Shown here: positions 40,907 to 50,688 of the stretch, one piece after another
How positions within the stretch are numbered: position 1 is the first letter of the stretch
Layout of the letters: the number at the start of each line of letters is the position of its first letter
DNA from: Acidimicrobiales bacterium
Lineage (GTDB): Bacteria > Actinomycetota > Acidimicrobiia > Acidimicrobiales > MedAcidi-G1
DNA: 64,000 nucleotides
Direction: 5' to 3'
Assembly (NCBI GenBank): GCA_016845305.1
Contig: JAERSW010000039.1
Span: forward strand, 43,922 to 107,921
Notes under the pieces: generated by a model
What the model was told of the DNA's origin: nothing
Databases searched by the model: none
Seen by the model: only the letters and a program-made list of their open reading frames with translations
Translations under genes and position numbers: made by a program

Positions 40907-40928
40907 CCGGGGGGGAGGCGGGGCATGC
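40897..40928. repeat. Perfect 12-bp inverted repeat at prophage right end
   Basis: GCATGCCCCGCC and GGCGGGGCATGC around an 8-nt purine loop. Between two divergent promoters, so not an obvious terminator; could be an operator or the original att dyad. A second, smaller dyad (GGCTCCC/GGGAGCC) lies at 40979-41001. The rest of 40813-41018 shows no gene. Confidence 0.75.
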
Positions 40929-41018
40929 GGTCACTCTCGGCACTCGGAACCGGGGGGAGGTTCGGGCCGGAGGTTGCTGGCTCCCGAGGGGAGTGGGAGC
41001 CGTTGTGGACACCAAGTT

Positions 41019-41090
41019 ACCGGTCGGTCACCGCCGGAAACCGGTCGTGGACGGTGACGTCGGACACCTGTGACCGGCGACCGGTCGTGG
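41019..41090 (+). promoter_or_regulatory. Three phased ACCGGTCG direct repeats before the E1a promoter
   Basis: ACCGGTCGG at 41019 and ACCGGTCGTGG at 41040 and 41080, i.e. spacings of 21 and 40 bp, ending 9 bp before the -10 box. Likely sites for a regulator of the 2-oxoacid dehydrogenase operon. Confidence 0.55.
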
Positions 41091-41099
41091 GCGCGGGGC

Positions 41100-41105
41100 T
41101 AGGGT
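41100..41105 (+). promoter_or_regulatory. -10 box TAGGGT of a leaderless promoter
   Basis: TAGGGT, 6 nt, then GTG at 41112. No ribosome site. Confidence 0.55.
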
Positions 41106-41111
41106 CGACGC

Positions 41112-42122
41112 GTGGCTCGACCCACCGACGACCGGCTCCGGACGATCCTCGTCGACATGGTCGCAGCGCGGACCCAGGCCGGTCGCCTGTGGAACCTCCA
41201 GCGGCAGGGACGGATCGGCACGCTGGCCCCCATCGACGGCCACGAGGCCACCTTCGCCGCCGCCGCCCACGCCCTCGATCCCACCGAGGACTGGTTCCTC
41301 CCCCAGTACCGGGAACCCCTGGCCCTCCAGCACTTCGGACCCGAGGTGCTCGAGCAGTACGTCCTCTACAACGTCGGCCACCCCGACGGCAGCCGCCTGC
41401 CCGAATCGGTCCGGGTCGCCCCCCTCCAGATCTCGCTGGCCACCCAGGTCCCGCACGCCGTCGGCCTGGCCTGGGGCATGCGGCTCCGCGACGAGCCCGG
41501 CGTGGTCCTCGTGTCCTTCGGCGACGGGTCCAGCTCGGAGGGCGACGTGCACGAGGCCATGAACCTGGCCGGCGTGCTCCGGGCGCCGGTGGTGTTCCTC
41601 TGCGTGAACAACCAGTGGGCCATCTCGACCCCCCTCTCGCTGCAGACCGCGGCGGCCTCGCTGGCCGACCGCGCCGTCGGATACGGCATCCCGGGCGTCA
41701 CGGTGGACGGCAACGACGCCGCCGCGGTGTTCGACGCCGTCGACGAGGCCCGGGCGCGGGCCCGCTCCGGAGGTGGCCCGACGCTGGTCGAGACGACGGT
41801 GTACCGCCTGGCGGCCCACACCACGGCCGACGACCCCACCCGCTACGTCCCCCCCGAGGACCTCGAAGCGGCACGTCGGGACGACCCCGTCGAACGCCTG
41901 GCCGCCCACCTCCAGGCCGCTGGCCTCTGGAACGACGAGGCCCGGGCCACCGTCGAAGCCGAGGCGCTGGACCTCCTGGACCGTCTGGTCGACCGGGCCG
42001 AGGCACGGACGACGACCCCCGACGAGGTCATGGACCACTGCTTCGTCGTCGACACCCAGCGGATGGCCCGGCAGCGGCAGGAGCTGCTGGAGACGGCCCC
42101 CGCCGGAGGGGGGCCGCCATGA
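41112..42122 (+). CDS. 2-oxoacid dehydrogenase E1 alpha subunit
   Basis: 336 residues, ThDP-dependent decarboxylase. FGDGSSSEGDVHEAMNLAGV holds the GDG...N ThDP/Mg motif, VNNQWAISTPLSLQTA follows, and VYRLAAHTTADDPTRY is the phosphorylation-loop region. Most like branched-chain (Bkd) or acetoin E1a rather than AceE. With the next three genes it forms a complex that oxidatively decarboxylates branched-chain 2-oxoacids, pyruvate or acetoin to acyl-CoA; substrate not decided. Confidence 0.88.
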   Translation: MARPTDDRLRTILVDMVAARTQAGRLWNLQRQGRIGTLAPIDGHEATFAAAAHALDPTEDWFLPQYREPLALQHFGPEVLEQYVLYNVGHPDGSRLPESVRVAPLQISLATQVPHAVGLAWGMRLRDEPGVVLVSFGDGSSSEGDVHEAMNLAGVLRAPVVFLCVNNQWAISTPLSLQTAAASLADRAVGYGIPGVTVDGNDAAAVFDAVDEARARARSGGGPTLVETTVYRLAAHTTADDPTRYVPPEDLEAARRDDPVERLAAHLQAAGLWNDEARATVEAEALDLLDRLVDRAEARTTTPDEVMDHCFVVDTQRMARQRQELLETAPAGGGPP

Positions 42123-43108
42123 CCGGCACGTCGGAGCTGACCATGCTCCAGGCCGTCAACGAGGCCCTCCACGTCGAGATGGCCCGTGACGAGCGGGTCG
42201 TGGTGCTGGGCGAGGACGTCGCCCGCAACGGTGGCGTGTTCCGGGCCACCGAGGGCCTCTTCGAGAAGTTCGGCGAGGACCGGGTGGTCGACATGCCCCT
42301 GGCCGAGGGGGCCATCGTCGGCTCGGCGGTCGGCCTGGCCATGGCCGGCCTGGTCCCGGTGGCCGAGATCCAGTTCCTCGGCTTCTCCTACCAGGCCATG
42401 CACCAGATCGCCGGCCAGGTGGCCCGCCTGCGCTACCGCAGCCGGGGCCGCTTCGAGCCGGCCATCACCATCCGGTCCCCGTTCGGCGGCGGCGTCCGCA
42501 CCCCCGAACTCCACTCGGACTCCATGGAGGGCCAGTTGGCCAACATGGCCGGCCTGAAACTGGTCGCTCCGGCCACCGCGGCGGACGCCAAGGGCCTGCT
42601 GGCCGCCTCGATCCGGGATCCCGATCCGGTGGTGTTCCTCGAACCACTCCGGGGCTACCGGGGCATCCGGGGCGAGGTGCCCGACGGCGACCACGTGGTG
42701 CCCCTCGGCGAGGCCCGGCTCGCCCGGGAGGGCGACGACGTCGTGGTGATCGCCTGGAGCTACCAGGTGGAGCTGGCCTGTCGGGTGGCCGACGCCCTGG
42801 CCGACGACGGGTTGTCGGTCGCCGTGCTGGACCTGCGCAGCCTCGTGCCCCTCGACCTGGCGGCCATCGCCGGGGTGGTGGACCGGTGCGGGCGGGCCGT
42901 GGTGGTCGAGGAGGCCGTCCAGACCGGTGGCTTCGCCGGCGAGGTGGTGGCCACCATCGTCGAGGAGTGCTTCTGGTCGCTGGAGGCGCCCGTGGTCCGG
43001 GTGTCGGGCTACGACGTCCCGTACCCGGTCGGGCAACTGGAGGACGCCTACGTCCCCGACGAGGCACGGATCGCCGCCGCGGTGCGCCGGGTCCTCGAGG
43101 TCGCCTGA
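42119..43108 (+). CDS. 2-oxoacid dehydrogenase E1 beta subunit
   Basis: 329 residues; ATG overlaps the E1a stop. TMLQAVNEALHVEMARDERV, VLGEDVARNGGVFRATEGL, EIQFLGFSYQAMHQIAGQVA and the C-terminal VSGYDVPYPVGQLEDAYVP are the E1b transketolase-like signatures. Makes the a2b2 E1 with the upstream product. Confidence 0.9.
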   Translation: MTGTSELTMLQAVNEALHVEMARDERVVVLGEDVARNGGVFRATEGLFEKFGEDRVVDMPLAEGAIVGSAVGLAMAGLVPVAEIQFLGFSYQAMHQIAGQVARLRYRSRGRFEPAITIRSPFGGGVRTPELHSDSMEGQLANMAGLKLVAPATAADAKGLLAASIRDPDPVVFLEPLRGYRGIRGEVPDGDHVVPLGEARLAREGDDVVVIAWSYQVELACRVADALADDGLSVAVLDLRSLVPLDLAAIAGVVDRCGRAVVVEEAVQTGGFAGEVVATIVEECFWSLEAPVVRVSGYDVPYPVGQLEDAYVPDEARIAAAVRRVLEVA

Positions 43109-43119
43109 GGCCACCGGGC

Positions 43120-44385
43120 GTGTCGTTCTCCTTCCTGTTGCCGGACATCGGCGAGGGCCTCGAGGAGGCCGAGGTGGTCGAGTGGTTCGTCGCCGTCGGA
43201 CAGGAGGTGGTCCGCGACCAGCCGTTGGTCGAGGTCCTGACCGACAAGGCCAGCTCGGAGCTGCCGTCGCCGGTGGCCGGCACCATCCTGCGACTGGGCG
43301 CCGCGGAGGGCGAGCGCCTCCGGGTCGGAGCCCTCCTGGTCGAGATCGACGACGGCAGCGGGGACGGCCTCACCGGGGACGCGCCGGCCGCGGCAGCAGC
43401 GACGGCGACGGCCGGGGCCACGGCCGCTCCGGCCACCCGACCCAAGGCCTCGCCGACCGCCCGACCCAAGGCCGCCCCGGCCACGCGCCGACTCGCCCTC
43501 GACCTCGGCGTGGACCTGTCCACGGTCGCCGGGACCGGCCCGGGCGGACGCATCACGGCCGACGACGTCCGGGGCGCGGGCACTGCGAGTCAGCCGGCAC
43601 CCGCCGCGTCGGCGCCGGGACCCTCGACGACGCCGGCAGCCGCACCGCTGCCAGCAGGCGGACCGTTGGACCTGGGGCAGGCGCCACCGGGACGACACCA
43701 GCTCCGGGGCATCCGCGGCGTGGTGGCCCGCAACATGGCCCAGGCCTGGTCGGAGATCCCCCACATCCACTCCATGGACGAGATCGACGTCTCGCTGCTG
43801 GTCGACTTCCGTGCCCGGATCCGGGCCATGGACCGACCGGGCGCGGACGCCGTCACCGTCCTGGCCGTCGCTGCCGTGGCCGCCACCCGGGCCCTGCTCC
43901 GCCACCCGGTGGTCAACGCCCACGTGGAGGGCCATCCCGGCGACGCCATGGTCGTCCCCGACGGCGTGAACCTCGGCATCGCCACGGCCACCGAACGTGG
44001 CCTCGTGGTCCCCGTGGTCCACGACGCCCACCGCCTCGACCTGTTCGCCATGGCCCAACGGATCGCCGAGGTCACCGGACGGGCCCGCTCGGGCCAGGCC
44101 ACGGCCGCCGACCTGTCCGGCGCCACGTTCACCATCACCAACTACGGGTCGCTGGGCGGCCGGTTCGCCACGCCGATCATCCCGCCCGGCCAGGGCGCCA
44201 TCCTCGGCCTGGGCGCGGTGGCCGAACGTCCCGTGGCCGTCGACGGCACCGTGGTGGCCCGCCCCACCCTGCCGGTCGTCCTCGGCGCCGACCACCGGAT
44301 CATCGACGGCGACCTGGCCGAGGCCTTCCGCCGGGCGGTGGTCGACGACCTCTCCGAACCGCTGAACCTGCTCGTCGGAGGCTGA
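43120..44385 (+). CDS. Dihydrolipoyl acyltransferase E2
   Basis: 421 residues: lipoyl domain 1-77 with Lys43 (VLTDKASSELPSP), Ala/Pro-rich linker, a peripheral subunit-binding domain (TRRLALDLGVDLSTVAGTGP) and the catalytic acyltransferase domain with IPHIHSMDEIDVS and ADHRIIDGD (catalytic His). GTG start. Only one lipoyl domain, as in Bkd-type E2. Confidence 0.91.
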   Translation: MSFSFLLPDIGEGLEEAEVVEWFVAVGQEVVRDQPLVEVLTDKASSELPSPVAGTILRLGAAEGERLRVGALLVEIDDGSGDGLTGDAPAAAAATATAGATAAPATRPKASPTARPKAAPATRRLALDLGVDLSTVAGTGPGGRITADDVRGAGTASQPAPAASAPGPSTTPAAAPLPAGGPLDLGQAPPGRHQLRGIRGVVARNMAQAWSEIPHIHSMDEIDVSLLVDFRARIRAMDRPGADAVTVLAVAAVAATRALLRHPVVNAHVEGHPGDAMVVPDGVNLGIATATERGLVVPVVHDAHRLDLFAMAQRIAEVTGRARSGQATAADLSGATFTITNYGSLGGRFATPIIPPGQGAILGLGAVAERPVAVDGTVVARPTLPVVLGADHRIIDGDLAEAFRRAVVDDLSEPLNLLVGG

Positions 44386-44390
44386 GGCCG

Positions 44391-45800
44391 ATGGTCGTCG
44401 GCGAGGTGGCCACCAGCGTCGACCTGCTGGTGGTCGGCGGCGGCCCCGGCGGCTACGTGGCGGCCCTCCACGGCGCCCGGCTCGGCCGGACGGTGACGCT
44501 CGTGGAGCGGGATGCCGTGGGCGGCACCTGCCTGAACGTGGGGTGCATCCCGTCCAAGGCCCTCATCGAGGTCGCCGAGGCCCACGCCCTCGGCGACCGG
44601 GTGCGGTCCTGGGGCCTGCAGGCCACGTCGACGGTGGACATGGCCGGCGTCCGGGCCCACCTGTCCGACGTGGTGGCCGGCCTGACCGACGGCGTACGGG
44701 GCCTCCTGGCCGACGCCGGGGTGACGACGATGCCGGGCCATGCCCGGTTCACCCGTCCGGGACGGGTGTCGGTCGAGCACGGCGACACGGTGGAGTTCCT
44801 CGACTACGCGGACGCCATCGTGGCCACCGGGTCCCGGCCGGTCGACCTGCCCGACGTCCCCGTCGACGGCGACCGGGTGGTGGACTCCGCCGCCCTGCTG
44901 TTCGCCGACTCGCTCCCCGAGCGCCTGGTGCTGGTGGGCGGCGGCTACGTGGGCGTCGAGCTGGGGTGCGCGTTCGCCAAACTGGGCAGCGAGGTCACCC
45001 TCGTGGAGGCCGCCGACCGGATCCTCCCCGGCTTCGACGCGCGGACGTCACGCCAGGTGGAGCGGGGACTGCGCGACCTGGGCGTCGGCCTGTGCGTCGG
45101 CCATCGTGCCGTCGGCCTCGACGATCACGGGCTCGTCATCGCCGGAGCGCCTGCCGGTGGAGCCGACCCGTCCGAACCGGTCACCCTGCCGTTGGACCGC
45201 ATCTGCGTGGTGGTGGGACGGCGCCCCAACTCGGACTCGGTGTCGATCGACCGGGCGGGTGCCACCGTCGGCGACGACGGCCTGGTGGTGGTCGACGGCC
45301 AGCGGCGGGCCGCCGAGCATCTCTACGCCATCGGCGACCTGACCGACGGCCCGGCGTTGGCCCACAAGGCGACCGCCGAGGCCGAGGTGGCGGTCGACGC
45401 TGCCTGCGGGCGCCCGGCCGCCTTCGACCCCACGGCCATCCCGCTCGTCGTCTTCAGCGACCCGCAGGTCCTGTCGGTGGGCCTCGACCGCGACGCCGCG
45501 ACGGCCGCCGGGCTGTACCCGGAGGTCGCCCGCTTCCCGCTCGGCGCGTCGGGCCGGGCCCGCACCCAGGGTCGGACCGACGGCACCGTCACCGTGGTGG
45601 CCGACGCCGAGGGCACCGTGGTGGGCGTCCAGGCGGTCGGCGCGCACGTCGCCGAACTGGCCGGCGAAGCGGTGCTGGCCGTCGAGACGGCGGCCACCGT
45701 CGAGGACCTGGCCGGCACCATCCACGCCCACCCCACCCTGGGGGAGGCCCTCATGGAGGCCGCCCTCGGCCTGGCCGGCCGACCCGTCCACGGCCGCTGA
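44391..45800 (+). CDS. lpdA: Dihydrolipoyl dehydrogenase E3
   Basis: 469 residues. FAD motif LLVVGGGPGGYVAALHGARL, redox disulfide GGTCLNVGCIPSK, NAD motif LVLVGGGYVGVELGCAFAKL, YAIGDLTDGPALAHKA and C-terminal IHAHPTLGEALMEAALG with the catalytic His. Reoxidises the E2 lipoamide. Last gene of the operon; a tandem repeat follows the stop. Confidence 0.93.
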   Translation: MVVGEVATSVDLLVVGGGPGGYVAALHGARLGRTVTLVERDAVGGTCLNVGCIPSKALIEVAEAHALGDRVRSWGLQATSTVDMAGVRAHLSDVVAGLTDGVRGLLADAGVTTMPGHARFTRPGRVSVEHGDTVEFLDYADAIVATGSRPVDLPDVPVDGDRVVDSAALLFADSLPERLVLVGGGYVGVELGCAFAKLGSEVTLVEAADRILPGFDARTSRQVERGLRDLGVGLCVGHRAVGLDDHGLVIAGAPAGGADPSEPVTLPLDRICVVVGRRPNSDSVSIDRAGATVGDDGLVVVDGQRRAAEHLYAIGDLTDGPALAHKATAEAEVAVDAACGRPAAFDPTAIPLVVFSDPQVLSVGLDRDAATAAGLYPEVARFPLGASGRARTQGRTDGTVTVVADAEGTVVGVQAVGAHVAELAGEAVLAVETAATVEDLAGTIHAHPTLGEALMEAALGLAGRPVHGR

Positions 45801-45804
45801 GACT

Positions 45805-45856
45805 GGCACCTGAGGCAGGCACCTGAGACAGGCACCTGAGACAGGCACCTGAGACT
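45805..45856. repeat. Four tandem 13-bp units after the E3 gene
   Basis: GGCACCTGAGACA repeats at 45805, 45818, 45831 and 45844 with one or two differences. It fills the 71-nt gap between convergent E3 and ABC-ATPase genes. Confidence 0.85.
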
Positions 45857-45871
45857 GGCAGCCGAAGCGGA

Positions 45872-47407
45872 TCAGGCGGCGCCGACCTCCTCGACACCGG
45901 TTCCGGCCATCAGCAGGCCGAGGCGCTCCACGGTGGCGTCGGCCACGTCCATCACCTCGACGATCCGCCCCGCGAACATGACGGCCACCCGGTCGCTGAG
46001 GGCCAGGACCTCGTCGAGGTCCTCGGAGATGACCAGCACCGCGGTCCCCGACGACCGCTCGTCGATGAGACGGCGGTGGATGTACTCGGCGGCGCCGATG
46101 TCCACGCCGCGGGTCGGCTGGGCGGCCACCAGCACCCGGGGCTCCCCGGACAGCTCCCGAGCCAGGATCAGCTTCTGGATGTTCCCACCCGACAGGTTCG
46201 ACGTGGTCGTCTCCAACGACGGCGTCTTCACCGTGAAGCGGGCGACCAGGTCCCGGCAGGCGTCGGCGATGGCACCGAGGCGCAACAGGCCCCGACGGCA
46301 GTACGGATCCCGGTCGTGGTCGACCAGGATCAGGTTCTCGGCCACCGTGAACTCGCCCACGACGCCGTCGCGCATCCGCTCCTCGGGCACGTAGGCCAGG
46401 CCGGCGGCCCGCACTCGGCTGGGATGCTGCCCGGTCACGTCGGTGCCGTCGATGGCCACCGTGCCACCGGTGGGCTGTCGCAGCCCGGCGACGGCCTCGG
46501 CCAGCTCGCGCTGGCCGTTGCCCGACACGCCGGCGATGCCCACCACCTCGCCGGCCCGGACCTCGATGGTGCAGCCGGTGACCGACTCGAGGCCCCGGTC
46601 GCCCATCACCCGGAGGCCGTCGACGGCCAGGCGCACCTCGCCGACGTCGGCGGCCGGTCGGTCCGGGGCCAGCTGCACGGCCCGCCCGACCATCATGTCG
46701 GCCAGCTCGCCCTTGCTGGTCTGCCCGGGCGTCGTCTCCCCGGTGACCCGGCCGTCGCGCATCACGGTGATGCGGTCCGACAGGGCCAGGACCTCGTCCA
46801 ACTTGTGGGAGATGAAGATGAGCCCCACCCCGTCGGCGGCCATGGTCCGCAGGGTGACGAAGAGCTCGTCCACCTCGAGGGGGGTGAGCACCGCCGTGGG
46901 CTCGTCGAGGACGAGGAGGCGGCAGTCCCGGTAGAGGGCCTTGACGATCTCCACCCGCTGGCGCTCGCCCACCGCCAGTTGCCAGACGTACGCCGACGGG
47001 TCCACGTGGAGCCCGTAGCGGGCCGAGAGCTCGCGGATCCGGCCGGCCACCGCCGTGGTGTCCAGCAGCATCCCGTTGTCGGCCAGGCCGAGGGCCACGT
47101 TCTCGGCCACGGTCAACGTCGGGACCAGCATGAAGTGCTGGTGGATCATGGCCACCCCGGCGTCGATGGCGTCGGCCGGCGTGGCGATGCCGCTCGGCTC
47201 GCCCGACAGGAGCACCTCGCCGGCGTCGGGCCGGTACAGGCCGTACAGCACCTTCATCAGCGTGCTCTTGCCGGCCCCGTTCTCGCCCAGGAGCGCGTGG
47301 ATCTCGCCGGGCAGGACGTCGAGGTGGACGTCGTCGTTGGCCAGCACCCCGGGGAACCGCTTGGTGATCCCCCGGAGTTCCAGCAGCGGAACGGTGTGGT
47401 CGGCCAT
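45872..47407 (-). CDS. BMP-type importer, double ATP-binding subunit
   Basis: 511 residues, two fused ABC domains. First: Walker [15 protein letters not shown], weak signature LAVGERQR, Walker [12 protein letters not shown]. Second: degenerate P-loop [16 protein letters not shown], signature [28 protein letters not shown]. This is the pattern of sugar/nucleoside importers (RbsA, NupA/YufO). Powers the two permeases encoded upstream. Confidence 0.91.
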   Translation of the reverse strand: MADHTVPLLELRGITKRFPGVLANDDVHLDVLPGEIHALLGENGAGKSTLMKVLYGLYRPDAGEVLLSGEPSGIATPADAIDAGVAMIHQHFMLVPTLTVAENVALGLADNGMLLDTTAVAGRIRELSARYGLHVDPSAYVWQLAVGERQRVEIVKALYRDCRLLVLDEPTAVLTPLEVDELFVTLRTMAADGVGLIFISHKLDEVLALSDRITVMRDGRVTGETTPGQTSKGELADMMVGRAVQLAPDRPAADVGEVRLAVDGLRVMGDRGLESVTGCTIEVRAGEVVGIAGVSGNGQRELAEAVAGLRQPTGGTVAIDGTDVTGQHPSRVRAAGLAYVPEERMRDGVVGEFTVAENLILVDHDRDPYCRRGLLRLGAIADACRDLVARFTVKTPSLETTTSNLSGGNIQKLILARELSGEPRVLVAAQPTRGVDIGAAEYIHRRLIDERSSGTAVLVISEDLDEVLALSDRVAVMFAGRIVEVMDVADATVERLGLLMAGTGVEEVGAA

Positions 47408-47475
47408 GGCGAGGGCTCCCCCGACGGGTCGGCCGACCGAAGCGGCCGGCCGACCCGGATCGGGGGAAGCGTGGA

Positions 47476-48468
47476 TCAGGCCCCGGTCTGCTTGAGGCCG
47501 GCGGCGATCGACTTGATGGTGTTCTCGCCGAGGGTCCGGGCGTGCCCGGCGTCGACGGCGTCGTTGAACTCGATCACGAGGCCACCGTTGGCGAGGTCGA
47601 TGGTGTGGGCCTCGCCGCCGAGGTCGCCGTCCTTGATGCCGTCGACGACGCCCTGGAGGACGACCTCCCACTTGTACACCTGGGAGGCGACCACGATGTC
47701 GGCGCCGAGGGCCGTCTGGTTGGACTGGGTGCCGAACCACTTGGCGCCGTGCTCGGCGGCCACACCGGTCGCCCCGACGACCATCTGGGCGGTCCCCGTC
47801 AGGATGTCGGCGCCGTTGGCGATGTGCCCCTGCGCTGCCTCGGCGGCCAGGGCCACGTCGCTGAACGACTCGATGTAGTTCACGTTGGCCGTGGCGCCAC
47901 CCGAGTTGGCCTGGACGCCGTTGACGAAGCCGTCGACGTACAGCTTGGCGTCGCCGACGGCGATCGGACCGATGACGCCGATGACGCCCGAGTTGGTCAT
48001 GGCGGCCGCCATCACGCCCATCACGTAGCCGCCCTGGTCGGACGCCGCGGTGTAGGCCGACACGTTGGGCAGGCCGAAGGTGTCGCTGGAGGTACCCCAG
48101 GCGAAGGCCACGTCGGGGAAGTCGGCGGCGATCTCCTGCAGGGAACCGCCGTACTGCGAGCCGTGGGCGATGACCAGGTCGTAGCCCTCCTCGGCGTAGC
48201 CACGGATGGCCGCGGCGGCGTCGTCCACGATGAACGTTCCGTCGGTGACGTCGACGGCGCTGACGCCGGTCAGGGCGCCGACGCCGTCCACGATGCTCTG
48301 GGTGAAGGCCAGGTCGTTGCTGGCGCTCGGGGCCACGATGGCGATGCGGAAGCCGTCGTCGCCTCCCGCCGAGTCGTCGCCGTCCGAGCCGCAGGCCCCG
48401 GCCACCAGGGCCAGCACGGCCAGCAGGGCGGCGAGGCCCAGCCACTTCCGATGGTTCCGCTTGTGCAT
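47476..48468 (-). CDS. BMP-family substrate-binding lipoprotein
   Basis: 330 residues; signal peptide with lipobox LVAGAC (Cys26). Mature part begins FRIAIVAPSASNDLAFTQSI, then YDLVIAHGSQYGG and TSSDTFGLPNVSAYTAASDQ, YVMGVMAAAMTNSGVIGVIG: a PnrA/BmpA-type type I binding protein. Known members bind purine nucleosides; some have other ligands. GGAGGG 4 nt before the ATG. Ligand here undecided; creatine is proposed in the findings. Confidence 0.88.
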   Translation of the reverse strand: MHKRNHRKWLGLAALLAVLALVAGACGSDGDDSAGGDDGFRIAIVAPSASNDLAFTQSIVDGVGALTGVSAVDVTDGTFIVDDAAAAIRGYAEEGYDLVIAHGSQYGGSLQEIAADFPDVAFAWGTSSDTFGLPNVSAYTAASDQGGYVMGVMAAAMTNSGVIGVIGPIAVGDAKLYVDGFVNGVQANSGGATANVNYIESFSDVALAAEAAQGHIANGADILTGTAQMVVGATGVAAEHGAKWFGTQSNQTALGADIVVASQVYKWEVVLQGVVDGIKDGDLGGEAHTIDLANGGLVIEFNDAVDAGHARTLGENTIKSIAAGLKQTGA

Positions 48469-48554
48469 GTCGTTCCCTCCATCAGGGGTTGCTGCGACCG
48501 GGTTCCCGGTCGAGGTCTCGTCGATCTCCGGTTGATCCTCGCGCGTCGCCATGA

Positions 48555-49487
48555 TCAGTGCCCACGCTCGAACGGGCGGGTGAGGGCGGCCGGCTGGCCC
48601 ACGGTCCGACTGATGACCACCAGGGCGAGGATGGTCAGCACGGCGGGTGCCATGGCCGTCAGGCTCGACGCCGCTCCCGACACCAGGCCGAGGGTCTTCC
48701 ACTGAAGGACGGTGGCCGACACCAGGCCGAACAGCAGGGCACCGCCCATCACCCCGACCGGCCGCCAGGCCCCGAAGTAGACCAGAGCGATGGCGATGAA
48801 GCCCTGGCCGTTGGTGAGGTTCTGCTGGAAGATCCCCAACTCGATGGACAGCACGGCGCCGGCCAGGCCGGCCAGCGTGTTGGCCATCAGGATGGTCGTC
48901 GTCCGGACCCGGGCCACGCTGACCCCGAGGCTGTCGGCGGCCGCCGGGTTCTCGCCGACGGCCCGGACGTTCAGGCCGAAGGTCGTCCGGTTCAGCAGGA
49001 AGGCCACGGCGGGCACCAGGGCGAACGCCACGTAGACCAGCACCGAGTGCTGGAAGAACATCTCCCCGACCTTCGGGATGTCGGACAGCAGCGGCACGTG
49101 CCAGTCGCCGAAGCCCCGGATGGGGAACGGCGTCCCCACCTGCTTCTGGAACAGCAGGTCGCTGATGCCCAGGCCGAACAAGAAGATCCCGATGCCGCTG
49201 ATGCCCTGCTCGGCCTTGAGCCCCACGGTGATCACCGCGTAGACGACGCCCATGACCAGGCCAACGCCGAGGCCCACGAACACGCCCAGCACCGGGCTCT
49301 GCGTCTCGTAGATGGTCCAGTAGGCGCCGAACGCACCCAGGAGCATGACGCCGTCGACGCCGAGGTTCAGCACGCCGCTGCGCTGCCCGATGGCCTCGCC
49401 CAGGCCGGCCAGCAGGAACGGGGTGGCCAGCCGGATCCCTGAGCCGACCACGAAGACCAGCGAGGCGACGGTGAAGAAGTCACCCAT
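48555..49487 (-). CDS. BMP-type importer permease 2
   Basis: 310 residues, about 8-9 TM segments, BPD_transp_2 family (GVLNLGVDGVMLLGAFGAYW, then VRAVGENPAAADSLGVSVAR and ALVYFGAWRPVGVMGGALLF). Start overlaps the first permease by 8 nt. Works with the other permease to form the channel. Confidence 0.88.
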   Translation of the reverse strand: MGDFFTVASLVFVVGSGIRLATPFLLAGLGEAIGQRSGVLNLGVDGVMLLGAFGAYWTIYETQSPVLGVFVGLGVGLVMGVVYAVITVGLKAEQGISGIGIFLFGLGISDLLFQKQVGTPFPIRGFGDWHVPLLSDIPKVGEMFFQHSVLVYVAFALVPAVAFLLNRTTFGLNVRAVGENPAAADSLGVSVARVRTTTILMANTLAGLAGAVLSIELGIFQQNLTNGQGFIAIALVYFGAWRPVGVMGGALLFGLVSATVLQWKTLGLVSGAASSLTAMAPAVLTILALVVISRTVGQPAALTRPFERGH

Positions 49488-50613
49488 CAATGGACTCCCC
49501 GGAACGGATCCGGCGCCCCTGGGCCAGGCTCTCGCCGACCACCCGGCGGAGCCGGTCGCTGCTGACCACGAAGACCACCACGAGGCCGTTGAGGCCGACG
49601 ATGAGAGCCGCCGGGACCTGGACGGCCCGCTGCATGGCGTTGGCGCCGAACTGGAGGCCGCCGAAGAAGAACGACGACGGGATGGTCCACAGCGGGTGGA
49701 GCCCCCCGAACAGCGCGGTCACGATCCCGTTGAAGCCCGCCGAGCCGGTGAAGCCCACGCTGGACCCGTCGGTGACGAACCGGTGCGACTCGCTCCCGAA
49801 CACCAGGATCGCCCCGGCCAGGCCGCACATGGCCCCGCTGAAGGTCAGGGCGGCCACGATGGTGCGCTTGACGGGCATCCCGGCGTAGCGGGCCGCCGCC
49901 GCGCTGTGGCCGACGGCCCGGAGCCGGTAGCCCAGCGCGGTCCGCCACAACAGCACGTAGGCCAGTCCGGCCATGGCCACCGCCACGAGGATGCCGACGT
50001 GCAGGCGGGTCCCCCCGGGCAGCAGTGGCAGGTCGGAGTTCTCCGAGAGGCGCTCGGTCTGGGGGAGGCGGCCGTGCTCCTTCTCGTAGGGGTCCATGAT
50101 CGGATCGCGCAGCAGGAAGTTCATGAGCTGCACGGCCACGATGTTGAGCATGATCGTGGACAGGATCTCGTTGACCCCGCTGTAGGCCTTCAACGCGCCG
50201 GGGAGCGCCCCCCACAGGGCCCCACCGACCAGGCCGCCGACCAGCACGAGGGGCACCAGCAGGACCCGGGGCAGGTCGGGGAACCCCAGGGCCACGAGGG
50301 TGGAGACGATGGCGCCGGCGATCATCTGGCCCTCGCCGCCGATGTTGATGACCGAGGCCCGGAAGGCGATGCAGATGCCGATGCCCACCAGCAGCAGCGG
50401 CATGGACTTGAGCGCCGTGTCGGCCAGGGCGTCGACATCGCCGAACGCTCCCTCCAGCAGCGCCCAGTAGCCCTCCAGCGGGTTGGCGCCGAGGGCCAGC
50501 ATCATCACCGCGCCGATCAGGAAGGCGGCCAGCACGGCGGCCACCGGCACGAGCAGCCCTGCCAGCTGCGGACCGGCGACCCGTGCGAGTCGGTCTCGCA
50601 GCCACTCCCCCAT
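49480..50613 (-). CDS. BMP-type importer permease 1
   Basis: 377 residues. First gene of the importer operon. TM-rich with INIGGEGQMIAGAIVSTLVA, YSGVNEILSTIMLNIVAVQL and AVGHSAAAARYAGMPVKRTI as in YufP/NupB-type permeases. An ATG 30 nt upstream (50643) is also possible. Divergent from the MalY-like gene with about 75 nt between starts, so one control region serves both. Confidence 0.86.
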   Translation of the reverse strand: MGEWLRDRLARVAGPQLAGLLVPVAAVLAAFLIGAVMMLALGANPLEGYWALLEGAFGDVDALADTALKSMPLLLVGIGICIAFRASVINIGGEGQMIAGAIVSTLVALGFPDLPRVLLVPLVLVGGLVGGALWGALPGALKAYSGVNEILSTIMLNIVAVQLMNFLLRDPIMDPYEKEHGRLPQTERLSENSDLPLLPGGTRLHVGILVAVAMAGLAYVLLWRTALGYRLRAVGHSAAAARYAGMPVKRTIVAALTFSGAMCGLAGAILVFGSESHRFVTDGSSVGFTGSAGFNGIVTALFGGLHPLWTIPSSFFFGGLQFGANAMQRAVQVPAALIVGLNGLVVVFVVSSDRLRRVVGESLAQGRRIRSGESIDG

Positions 50614-50675
50614 CGGGCGCCGAGTCTCACCGACCCGACCCATGGCGTCAACGATTTGTGGAAGGCCCACCCACG

Positions 50676-50681
50676 TAGGCT
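50676..50681 (+). promoter_or_regulatory. -10 box TAGGCT of a leaderless promoter
   Basis: TAGGCT, 7 nt, GTG at 50689. Confidence 0.5.
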
Positions 50682-50688
50682 GCCGCCC

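Noticed and set aside
49345..50640. Plus-strand frame of several hundred residues opposite the permease genes
   Set aside because: His/Gly/Asp-rich with no motif; antisense of clear membrane proteins. Only its last part, from GTG 50689, is the MalY-like gene.
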